Source of the DNA: an uncultured Collinsella sp.
Lineage (GTDB): Bacteria > Actinomycetota > Coriobacteriia > Coriobacteriales > Coriobacteriaceae
Direction: 5' to 3'
DNA length: 12,633 nucleotides
Assembly: GCA_902496845.1 (NCBI GenBank)
Contig: CABVCJ010000054.1
Span: 1 to 12,633, forward strand
Shown here: positions 5,651 to 11,614 of the stretch, one piece after another
Layout of the letters: each line of letters begins with the position of its first letter
Numbering within the stretch: position 1 is the stretch's first letter
Notes under the pieces: model-generated
What the model was told of the DNA's origin: nothing
Seen by the model: the letters and a program-made list of their open reading frames with translations, nothing else
The model's database searches: none
Translations under genes and position numbers: made by a program

Positions 5651-6604
5651 CTATTTACCGGCGGCGCGCAGGGCTACGTAGGCGGCACCGATGATGCCGG
5701 CGTCGTTTCCGAGCGAAGCGACCTTAATGGGCGTCTCGCGCGAGGCGGAAAGCGCGTAGCGCTGGAAGTGCTCGCGAACCTTATCGAGGTAGACATCGGC
5801 CGAAGCGGACGCGCCGCCACCGATCAGGAACATCTCGGGGTCGACCACGTTGGCGATAAGTGCCAGAGCACGACCGAGATAGTCAGCCATGGTATCGGCA
5901 GCTGCCAGCGCGAGCTTGTCGCCCTCGCGGCAGGCCTGGAACACGTCCTTGGAATCGGAGGGGCCGGTGAGCTCGATGGGCTCGACGCCCGCCTTCTTGC
6001 ACTCGGCCAGGTAATTGCTCACCACGCCGGTGGCGCTGGAATACTGCTCCAGGTGGCCATGGCCGCCACAGCCGCAGGTGCGCTCCTCGGCCGGGTTCAG
6101 GCACATGTGGCCAATCTCGCCGCCGGCACCCACAACGCCCGATACCACGTCGCCGTTAACGATAACGCCGCCGCCCACGCCGGTACCGATGGTGACCATC
6201 ACCACGTTCTGCACGCCCTTGGCAGAACCGAGCCAGGCCTCGCCCATGGCGGCGGCGTTGGCATCGTTCTCATACTTAACGACCGCATCAGGGCAGTGCT
6301 CCTGGATGGCGATCTTGAGCTCGGGCAGGTTAATGGCAATGTTGGCCTTGACCTTGGCATCGCCCGACGCCGGGATGGGGCACGGAACGGCCAGGCCAAT
6401 GCCTGCCACAAAGGCGCGCGGAATCTGCGCCTTGGCGACCACCTGGTCGATAGCCTCGGTCACCGCGGCAAAGCCCGCAGCGTCAACGATGGGAGGCGTG
6501 GGCACGCTGGCCTTGGCCAGCAGATTTCCGTCCTCGTCGAACAGGCCCTCCTTAACCGAAGTGCCGCCGACGTCGATGCCGATGTAGTACTGCTTGGGTT
6601 CCAT
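5651..6604 (-). CDS. ROK-family glucokinase
   Basis: This cytoplasmic sugar kinase most likely converts free glucose plus ATP to glucose-6-phosphate. From the start chosen here it is 317 residues, the usual ROK size. Motifs: phosphate loop D-V-G-G-T-S (11-16), E-N-D-A-N-A (112-117) with catalytic Asp114, G-T-G-V-G-G-G (140-146), G-G-E-I-G-H (161-166), and the zinc segment C-G-C-G-G-H-G-H-L-E (177-186). The third zinc cysteine of the usual C-x-C-G-x-x-G-C-x-E is replaced here by His184. The ATG at 6604 is preferred: AAAGG lies 9 nt upstream, and D-V-G-G-T then sits at the normal position 11. A longer frame back to 6670 has no ribosome site and would cross repeat element B. It follows the PTS operon but is separated by a terminator. 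Other hexoses cannot be excluded. Confidence 0.9.
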   Translation of the reverse strand: MEPKQYYIGIDVGGTSVKEGLFDEDGNLLAKASVPTPPIVDAAGFAAVTEAIDQVVAKAQIPRAFVAGIGLAVPCPIPASGDAKVKANIAINLPELKIAIQEHCPDAVVKYENDANAAAMGEAWLGSAKGVQNVVMVTIGTGVGGGVIVNGDVVSGVVGAGGEIGHMCLNPAEERTCGCGGHGHLEQYSSATGVVSNYLAECKKAGVEPIELTGPSDSKDVFQACREGDKLALAAADTMADYLGRALALIANVVDPEMFLIGGGASASADVYLDKVREHFQRYALSASRETPIKVASLGNDAGIIGAAYVALRAAGK

Positions 6605-6658
6605 GGGGGCCCACCTTTCTCGTTTAAACATTGCCTGTATGGTACCGCTCCCAAAGCA

Positions 6659-6699
6659 AAAACCTACCAAAAAGGGACAGGTTTGTTTTGGCAGGTTTT
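6659..6699. repeat. REP-like palindromic element B upstream of the glucokinase
   Basis: AAAACCTACCAAAA (6659-6672) and TTTTGGCAGGTTTT (6686-6699) form a 14-bp stem with one mismatch around a 13-nt loop that includes GGGACAGG (6674-6681). The plus-strand segment 6674-6699 matches the left arm of element C (10555-10580) at 22 of 26 positions by my alignment. A possible kinase -10 (TACCAT on the minus strand, 6639-6644) lies next to it, so its -35 region would fall inside the element. Confidence 0.6.
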
Positions 6700-6749
6700 A
6701 TCTGGGGGAAACGCAAATGGCCGCTTAATAGGTCGCGCAAGACCTTCCC

Positions 6750-6788
6750 CAAATATAAAGGCGCCGGGAGGCGGAGACTCCCGGCGCC
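6750..6788 (-). terminator. Intrinsic terminator of the beta-glycoside PTS operon
   Basis: GGCGCCGGGAG (6760-6770), loop of 7, CTCCCGGCGCC (6778-6788) is a perfect 11-bp G/C stem. On the minus strand it is followed by TTTATATTTGG. It lies about 60 nt after the IIA stop and isolates the operon from the kinase. Confidence 0.8.
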
Positions 6789-6846
6789 CGTCAAAGGGAC
6801 TGTGTTGTCTGTTGGACCGCACGGCCCATCGCGGCGATAACGCCGA

Positions 6847-7179
6847 CTAGGCCTGAAGTACCTGCAGCTGCTTGTGAATCTCGATGAGCTCCGTCGCCAT
6901 GACGCGCATGGTCTCGGTACCGGCCATCTGGTCCTCGGCATGCAGCAGAATCAACGGGGCCTCGCCGTTACGCTCGCCGTTGGCCTCCTTCTTCAGAAGC
7001 CCCATGTGAACATCGTGGCCACCGTTATAGGCCTCGTCGCCCTGCTTGATAAGCTCCTCGGCGGCGTCAAAATCGCCCTCCTTGGCCTTTTGCACGGCAT
7101 TGATGTACATGCTCTTGGCGGTACCGACGTAGCTGATGATCTCGAAGCAGGTCATCTGCAGTTCGTTCATATCCTCCAT
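6847..7179 (-). CDS. PTS lactose/cellobiose-family IIA component
   Basis: This is a cytoplasmic phosphocarrier that accepts phosphate from HPr and passes it to IIB. It is a small all-helical protein of the PTS IIA Lac/Cel family. The phosphorylated histidine is His80 from this start, in L-I-L-L-H-A-E-D-Q-M. Asp83, three residues on, corresponds to the metal-binding Asp of LacA-type trimers. The early motif F-E-I-I-S-Y-V-G-T-A-K-S is typical. It is the last gene of the operon, immediately after IIB. The start is ambiguous. A GTG at 7186-7188 directly after the IIB stop would give 113 residues but lacks a ribosome site. The ATG at 7179 has AGGTG 6 nt upstream, so I chose it (110 residues). A third ATG at 7170 has GGAGG too close. 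Confidence 0.9.
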   Translation of the reverse strand: MEDMNELQMTCFEIISYVGTAKSMYINAVQKAKEGDFDAAEELIKQGDEAYNGGHDVHMGLLKKEANGERNGEAPLILLHAEDQMAGTETMRVMATELIEIHKQLQVLQA

Positions 7180-7188
7180 GCGGAGCAC

Positions 7189-7491
7189 CTAGCCCATCAC
7201 GCTGACGCAGTGGTCGATGATGCCGGCAGCGTTCATGCGGCCGTAGTCGACCATGTTGATGACCTCGACCGGAAAACGACCGGCGGCCTCCTTCTCAAAA
7301 TCGCCCTTGGTGTAGCCGATCTGCGGACCAAGCAGCAACATGTCGCACTCGTCCAGGTGATCGTGGGCCTCGTTCATGGGACGAGCCTCGACCTCAATAT
7401 CCAGACCACGGTTTGCAACCTCGGCCTGCATCTTCTGGACCAGCAGGCTCGTGGACATGCCGGCATTGCAGCAGAGCATGATCTTCTTCAT
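7189..7491 (-). CDS. PTS cellobiose-type IIB component
   Basis: This cytoplasmic phosphotransfer protein carries phosphate on a cysteine between IIA and the sugar bound to IIC. The 100 residues fit the lactose/cellobiose IIB fold. The P-loop C-N-A-G-M-S-T-S (8-15) makes Cys8 the active site, as Cys10 is in E. coli ChbB. The following helix L-L-V-Q-K-M (16-21) and the strand L-L-L-G-P-Q-I (52-58) are family features. A strong AAGGAGG lies 5 nt before the ATG. This independent strong site matters because 161 nt, including a stable hairpin, separate it from IIC. Its stop touches the possible GTG start of IIA, so the two are translationally close. Confidence 0.93.
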   Translation of the reverse strand: MKKIMLCCNAGMSTSLLVQKMQAEVANRGLDIEVEARPMNEAHDHLDECDMLLLGPQIGYTKGDFEKEAAGRFPVEVINMVDYGRMNAAGIIDHCVSVMG

Positions 7492-7592
7492 GGTTTCCTC
7501 CTTATAACTGCGCGGCGCGCAGACGACAACTGGTTGTATTCCTTGCGGCTATTGTGCCCGCTCCCCTGTATCTTTACGCAAGGGAGAGAGCC

Positions 7593-7623
7593 GCGGGCAC
7601 CGGCACCGCGTACCGGCGCCCGC
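7593..7623 (-). other. Stable intercistronic hairpin between PTS IIC and IIB
   Basis: GCGGGC (7593-7598) pairs with GCCCGC (7618-7623), and the inner CCGG (7600-7603) pairs with CCGG (7613-7616). There is no T-run on either side, so it is not an intrinsic terminator. A weaker CTCCC/GGGAG stem lies between it and IIB. Such structures inside operons often mark RNA processing or protect a 3' end; that role here is inference. Confidence 0.5.
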
Positions 7624-7652
7624 AAAGGTGAAAGGGACGAACGTTAGGCGTT

Positions 7653-8996
7653 CTACTCGGCGAGAGCCTCCTGCTTGGCGATTGCCTTCTCGGAAATCTT
7701 CATAAAGGGCAGGTAGACGGCCATGCCAATGACAATCTCGAGAGCCTGCCACACGCCGGCGCGCCAGTCAAAGCCCGTAGCGAGCAGGGCATTGATGACG
7801 GGAGGCATGGTCCAGGGCACCTGGGCGATGCAGGGGCTGATGATGCCTGCGCAGGTAAGGCCATAGGTGATGCCGATGAACAGATCGGGAAGAAGGACGA
7901 ACGGGATCATGAGCGGCAGGTTGTACACGATGGGGTAACCGTAGATAACCGGCTCGTTGATGTTGAACAGACCAGGCAGGATAGCCATCTTGGAAACGGT
8001 CTCGGAAGCCTTGTTCTTGGAGAACAGGAGCGTGTCGAGCAGAAGCATGAGGGTGCAGCCCGAGCCGCCGATGAGGGCGAAGCTGTTAACGATCTGCATG
8101 TTCATGTAGTGATCGGGCTGGATGGTGCCACCGGCGGCAAAGGTAGCCATGTTGTCGACGATGAGCATGGTCAGGATCGGCTCGACGGTAGCGCCAGAGA
8201 TGGTGGACTGGTGAATACCGACGCAGAACAGCAGGTTAGCAAGGGTGTAGATGAGGATAACAGCCCACGGACCGGCGTTCATGATGCTCTTGAGCGGGTT
8301 GGAGATGCACGTGGAGATGATGGTGCACAGATCGGTGCCGGCGCACACGGCGAGCAGGGCTGCGGCAAGAGCGAAGATCGCGAGGTTGAGCAGCATCGGG
8401 ATCATGACGTTGAAGGAGTTGGAGACCGCGGGAGGCACGCCCTCGCCCAGCTTAACCTTGAGCTTCTCGACGCCAGAAATCTTGATGAAGAGCGAGACGG
8501 AAAGCAGGGCGATGATAATAGCCGAGAACAGACCGTTGGTGCCGGTGTTGGCAGTCGAAAGGGCGCCCGTGACCTCGGCGGAGGTGATCTTGTCGGTGAG
8601 CAGCGGGCTCGTGGCGGCAAGCGAGGCGGTGATCTGCTGCGGCATCATGATGACGAAAGCAGAGATAGCGACGACCACGCAAGCGAGCGGGTTATCGAAA
8701 CGCTTGTTCTTAGCGAGGCTGTAGCCAATCAATCCGGCCAAGATAATGGCAGAGACGTTGAGGGTGCCCAGCGTAATTGCCGAACCCCACGTCTGAAGGT
8801 TGGCAAGGCCCGCCGCATCGAGCGGGAACAGAGGGAACACGACGTTGTTAATAAGAACCGCGATACCCGCAAGGATATAGAGCGGCGTGATGGTCGCGAA
8901 GGCGTCACGCAGGGAACGCAGGTGAACCTGGTTTCCCACCTTCGCAGAGACCTCGGCAAACTTGTCGAGGAAGCTCTTTCCGTTGTCACTGGCCAT
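7653..8996 (-). CDS. PTS lactose/cellobiose-family IIC permease
   Basis: This membrane component binds and translocates the sugar while it is phosphorylated by IIB. It has 447 residues with about ten hydrophobic segments, a usual size for cellobiose or diacetylchitobiose IIC proteins. The signature F-N-I-N-E-P-V-I-Y-G (344-353) puts the sugar-binding Glu at 348. His262 in V-G-I-H-Q (259-263) is the conserved His of the preceding re-entrant region. The N-terminal soluble start (F-L-D-K-F-A-E, 9-15) is also typical. AGGAG lies 5 nt before the ATG at 8996. It follows the GH1 gene by 119 nt. Specificity cannot be read from sequence: cellobiose, gentiobiose, chitobiose or mannose-containing beta-disaccharides all fit. 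Confidence 0.93.
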   Translation of the reverse strand: MASDNGKSFLDKFAEVSAKVGNQVHLRSLRDAFATITPLYILAGIAVLINNVVFPLFPLDAAGLANLQTWGSAITLGTLNVSAIILAGLIGYSLAKNKRFDNPLACVVVAISAFVIMMPQQITASLAATSPLLTDKITSAEVTGALSTANTGTNGLFSAIIIALLSVSLFIKISGVEKLKVKLGEGVPPAVSNSFNVMIPMLLNLAIFALAAALLAVCAGTDLCTIISTCISNPLKSIMNAGPWAVILIYTLANLLFCVGIHQSTISGATVEPILTMLIVDNMATFAAGGTIQPDHYMNMQIVNSFALIGGSGCTLMLLLDTLLFSKNKASETVSKMAILPGLFNINEPVIYGYPIVYNLPLMIPFVLLPDLFIGITYGLTCAGIISPCIAQVPWTMPPVINALLATGFDWRAGVWQALEIVIGMAVYLPFMKISEKAIAKQEALAE

Positions 8997-9078
8997 GATT
9001 GCTCCTAACTTTCAAATCCGGCCTTTTCCTATGCGCACGGTGGTCTGTCGCCCTCTGCCACCAGATGTGCCATGTGTT

Positions 9079-9111
9079 GCGCGCAGCGGCGCGCGGTCTG
9101 GGCGTTCGCCC
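9079..9111 (-). other. Hairpin pair just after the GH1 stop codon
   Basis: GCGCGC/GCGCGC around AGCG (9079-9094) and GGGC/GCCC around a 4-nt loop (9100-9111) lie in the 120-nt gap before IIC. There is no T-run. They could tune the ratio of enzyme to transporter or protect the upstream message. Confidence 0.35.
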
Positions 9112-9116
9112 GTTCG

Positions 9117-10517
9117 CTAATCAACCACGTGAGTCGTGGCGACCTGCTTGAGCCAAGCTGCCGACTTCTTAAGGCGGCGCTTGTAGCCGTCCATAAGGTC
9201 GACCTCGACAAAACCGTAACGGTTCTTAAAGGCATTCGCCCAAGACCAGTTATCGATGACGGCCCAATAATGGTATCCACGGCACTTGGCGCCCTCGGCA
9301 ATTGCCTTGGCAACCCACTCCAGGTGCTGGCGTACAAAGTCGACGCGGTAGTCATCCTGGATGGTTCCTTCGGCGTCTCGGTTCTTGTATTCGTCCATGA
9401 TGCCGATGCCGTTCTCGGAAACGAACCACTCAAGATCGGGGTAGTTCTTAGCGCAGTCCATGCCAAAGTCGTAGAGGCCCTGCGGGTAGATCTCCCAGCC
9501 GCGGCTCTCGTTCATAACGGCGTCGGGCCACACGTACTCGTCGGCAAAGTGCGGCAGACCGTACTGGTCGATCTTGCTCGCCGGCGCCTGAACGCGCGTG
9601 GGGTGGTAGTAGTTGCAACCGAGCCAGTCGACAACACCCTGCTTAAGAATCTCTTGGTCGCCGGCACGGAACGGAAGCTTAACGCCGCCCTCGGCCAGGC
9701 TGTCGAGCACGTCGGCGGGAAGCTCGCCCTTGGTAATGAGGTCGAGCCACCAGCGGTTGTTGATGCCGCTGGTCATACGCACGGCCTCGAGGTCCGCCTC
9801 GCTGGGGTTCTCCTTGGTGTAGACCGGGGTAAAGCAGTTGATCATGCCGATCTTGGCATCGCTGCGAACGGCGCCCTCGTCATAGGCGCGACGGTAGTTG
9901 GCCACGGCCAGCGCATGTGCCAGCGAGATGTGATACTGCACGGTGCGAGCGCGGCTAAAGTCGTGGAGCTGCGGGAACCACACGCCCTCCTGATAGCGCT
10001 GCTCGGGCTCGACGATGGGCTCGTTAAAGGTGAACCAGTACTTGATCTCCTGGCCAAACTCGTGGAAGGCGACGTCGGCGTAATGTGCGTAAGCCTCGAC
10101 AACCTCACGGCTCTCCCAGCCGCCACGGTTAAAAAGGTAGGTGGGCATGTCAAAGTGGTACAAGTTGACAAACGGCTCCAGGCCGGCTTCGCGAGAGGCG
10201 CGGAACAACTCGTGATACCACGCGGCGCCTTCCTCGTTGAGGTTGCCGTCGGCATCGAGCAGACGGCTCCACTGGATGGAAGTGCGATAGGTATCCAGGC
10301 CCAAGTCCTTCAAAATGCGAAGGTCTTCCTGGTACTTGGCCATAAAGTCATTGCCGGCGTAAGAGCCAACGCAGTTGTAGAACGAGCCCAGATCCTGGAT
10401 GGACCAGGTGTCCCACAGGTTCTCGAGCTTGCCGCCCTGGTTCCACTGACCCTCAGTCTGCGGGCCGGACATAGCAGTGCCAAAGAAGAAGTCGTTGGGC
10501 AGCTGATACTGTGCCAT
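9117..10517 (-). CDS. GH1 family phospho-beta-glucosidase (6-phospho-beta-glycosidase)
   Basis: This cytoplasmic glycoside hydrolase should cleave the 6'-phosphorylated disaccharide delivered by the PTS. From the ATG at 10517 it has 466 residues, normal for GH1. The acid/base Glu166 lies in T-F-N-E-P (163-167) and the nucleophile Glu368 in F-V-S-E-N-G (365-370). Q-T-E-G (20-23) and N-L-Y-H-F-D-M-P (118-125) are further sugar-binding blocks. Ser425 in D-N-W-S-W (422-426) occupies the position where phospho-specific GH1 enzymes have Ser and plain beta-glucosidases have Glu. The usual Lys of the phosphate pocket appears one residue early (Lys431, in F-K-N-R-Y-G), while Tyr434 is kept. GAGG lies 6 nt before this ATG; a TTG one codon earlier is not needed. 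It is the first gene of the operon; substrate remains open. Confidence 0.92.
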   Translation of the reverse strand: MAQYQLPNDFFFGTAMSGPQTEGQWNQGGKLENLWDTWSIQDLGSFYNCVGSYAGNDFMAKYQEDLRILKDLGLDTYRTSIQWSRLLDADGNLNEEGAAWYHELFRASREAGLEPFVNLYHFDMPTYLFNRGGWESREVVEAYAHYADVAFHEFGQEIKYWFTFNEPIVEPEQRYQEGVWFPQLHDFSRARTVQYHISLAHALAVANYRRAYDEGAVRSDAKIGMINCFTPVYTKENPSEADLEAVRMTSGINNRWWLDLITKGELPADVLDSLAEGGVKLPFRAGDQEILKQGVVDWLGCNYYHPTRVQAPASKIDQYGLPHFADEYVWPDAVMNESRGWEIYPQGLYDFGMDCAKNYPDLEWFVSENGIGIMDEYKNRDAEGTIQDDYRVDFVRQHLEWVAKAIAEGAKCRGYHYWAVIDNWSWANAFKNRYGFVEVDLMDGYKRRLKKSAAWLKQVATTHVVD

Positions 10518-10553
10518 CAAAGTCCTCGCTTTCGTGTTCTAGAGCTTCCGGTT

Positions 10554-10639
10554 GGAGACGGGTTTGCTTTGGCAGGTTATCCGGCGCGGGCGCGCACCGG
10601 TCATACCGATATCCAACCCGCCAAAACAAAACCGTCCCC
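10554..10639. repeat. REP-like compound palindrome, element C, in the sugar-operon leader
   Basis: Two 25-nt arms in inverted orientation, 10554-10578 and 10615-10639, match at 21 of 25 positions. Each carries the pattern GGRGACGG-TTTG-TTTGGC-GGTT. They are separated by 36 nt rich in CG. The arms are related to element B. If the promoter at 10685-10712 is correct, the whole element is transcribed as a large stem in the 5' leader of the GH1-PTS message. Confidence 0.7.
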
Positions 10640-10659
10640 AAACGGTCGATCCTGTTCTG

Positions 10660-10672
10660 CGGAAAGATTCCG
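10660..10672. promoter_or_regulatory. Short palindrome, candidate operator of the sugar operon
   Basis: CGGAA-AGA-TTCCG (10660-10672) is a perfect 5-bp inverted repeat located just after the predicted operon transcription start near 10678. That is a natural repressor position. It does not match a GntR consensus known to me, so the assignment is tentative. Confidence 0.3.
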
Positions 10673-10684
10673 TTCGTTGCTTAA

Positions 10685-10712
10685 ACTATAGCGCTCTAAT
10701 TCTAAAAGTAAA
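10685..10712 (-). promoter_or_regulatory. Promoter of the GH1-PTS operon
   Basis: On the minus strand TTTACT (10712-10707) and TATAGT (10690-10685) are separated by 16 bp. Directly upstream is an A-rich tract (about 10713-10735 read on the minus strand) resembling an UP element. The predicted start near 10678 gives a leader of about 160 nt containing element C. Confidence 0.6.
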
Positions 10713-10752
10713 GCGTCTTTTTCTTTTTTCTTTCTCGAGCTTCTTAGATAAA

Positions 10753-10796
10753 GGTTATATGGGTGCCTTGTTAAGGGTTATACTTACTTGCGTATT
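10753..10796 (+). promoter_or_regulatory. Regulator promoter region with repeated GGTTATA
   Basis: GGTTATA occurs at 10753-10759 and again at 10776-10782, 23 bp apart. The second overlaps a good -10 candidate, TATACT (10779-10784), though its -35 is poor. TTGTTA (10768-10773) with TATTGA (10793-10798) is an alternative at long spacing. The direct repeat could serve autoregulation. Confidence 0.3.
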
Positions 10797-10820
10797 GATA
10801 TATGTCGGAAAGGAGGTTCA

Positions 10821-11540
10821 ATGATTCCCAAATACGAGGCGATAGCTGCAGATATTCGTCGAAGCATCGAGGATGGCACTCTTAAACCGGGCGACAAGCT
10901 TCCCACCGTCGTTGAGTTCTGCGAGCTCTATAGCGTTTCCAAAATCACCGTCAAACGAGCTATCGAGCAAATCACCGAGGAAGGTCTTATTACCAGCCGA
11001 CGCGGATCGGGTACCTACGTTAAGGACACGGCGGGACTTCCCGGTCAGGCGTTTTTCCAGGGCAAAAACGACCGTGCCCAGGGCTTTTCGTATGAGCACC
11101 GCGGGGAGAAGGTGACCTCGGTGGTCTACGATTTCTCGATTGTTAATCCACCAGCGGACATCGCAGCCCAGCTGGGAATTGCCGAGGATGACTTTGCCTA
11201 TCACATCGTGCGCGTGCGTCAGGCCGATGAGAAGCCCATCGTTATCGAGTACACCTACATGCCCCTCGAGCTGATTCCAGGCCTTAAAAAGAAGGACCTG
11301 TACGGATCGGTCTACCACTTCATCCGCGAGCAATGTGGGCTGAAGATTTCGAGCTTCCACCGTACCATTCGCGCCGTGGCAGCAACCGAGGAAGAAGCCG
11401 AGCGCTTGGACACCAAGCCTGGCTCTCCCCTGCTCGAGCTCACCCAGATTGGCTTTTTGGACAGCGGCGCCGCCTTTGAGTATTCGGTCTCGCGCAACGT
11501 TGGCGACCGCTTTGAGTTGCACAACGTAACGTTGGCATAG
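10821..11540 (+). CDS. GntR-family transcriptional regulator with UTRA effector domain (HutC subfamily)
   Basis: This DNA-binding repressor probably controls the divergent GH1-PTS operon and itself in response to a phosphorylated sugar. It has 239 residues. The winged helix spans about 2-68, with P-G-D-K-L-P-T (23-29), recognition helix region S-V-S-K-I-T-V-K-R-A (38-47) and wing S-R-R-G-S-G-T-Y-V (59-67). The UTRA domain covers roughly 88-235 and includes the terminal block A-F-E-Y-S-V-S-R (218-225). The ATG at 10821 is chosen because AAAGGAGG precedes it by 4 nt and residue 2 onward starts the domain. An in-frame upstream ATG at 10788 would place extra residues over the ribosome site. Its relatives include GmuR, TreR and other sugar-phosphate-responsive repressors. 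The exact effector is unknown. Confidence 0.93.
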   Translation: MIPKYEAIAADIRRSIEDGTLKPGDKLPTVVEFCELYSVSKITVKRAIEQITEEGLITSRRGSGTYVKDTAGLPGQAFFQGKNDRAQGFSYEHRGEKVTSVVYDFSIVNPPADIAAQLGIAEDDFAYHIVRVRQADEKPIVIEYTYMPLELIPGLKKKDLYGSVYHFIREQCGLKISSFHRTIRAVAATEEEAERLDTKPGSPLLELTQIGFLDSGAAFEYSVSRNVGDRFELHNVTLA

Positions 11541-11555
11541 GTTTTTGTAGTCATC

Positions 11556-11591
11556 CGGGCGCTCGCTTTGAGCTGTTTTGTGCAGCGCCCG
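11556..11591 (+). other. Inverted repeat between the regulator and manA
   Basis: CGGGCGCT (11556-11563) and AGCGCCCG (11584-11591) form a perfect 8-bp stem around 20 nt. No T-run follows, and the manA ribosome site is about 12 nt away. A competing GCTC/GAGC stem (11561-11573) overlaps the left arm. It could lower coupling between the two genes; function unproven. Confidence 0.4.
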
Positions 11592-11614
11592 CGCAACACA
11601 ATGGGGGTATGAAC

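Larger units (their letters stand above)
10518..10820. promoter_or_regulatory. Divergent control region between the sugar operon and its regulator
   Basis: This 303-nt gap holds no gene. In order it contains the operon ribosome site, the palindromic repeat element C, a short palindrome, the minus-strand operon promoter with an A-rich upstream tract, and the regulator's own promoter region with a repeated GGTTATA. These parts are listed separately. Confidence 0.7.

Noticed and set aside
6605..6670. N-terminal extension of the glucokinase (22 codons)
   Set aside because: The upstream ATGs lack ribosome sites, the extension overlaps repeat element B, and the family motif is correctly placed only from the ATG at 6604.
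4540..6850. Long plus-strand frames opposite the pyrophosphatase and glucokinase
   Set aside because: Low-complexity Gly/Leu/Ala/Asp translations antisense to genes with complete catalytic motifs.
10579..10614. Alternating CG-rich centre of element C as a separate regulatory site
   Set aside because: It is explained as the spacer of the compound palindrome; no independent symmetry beyond short CCGG and GCGC words.
9072..10691. 539-codon plus-strand frame opposite the GH1 gene
   Set aside because: Antisense shadow; it crosses repeat element C and the operon leader and lacks a ribosome site.
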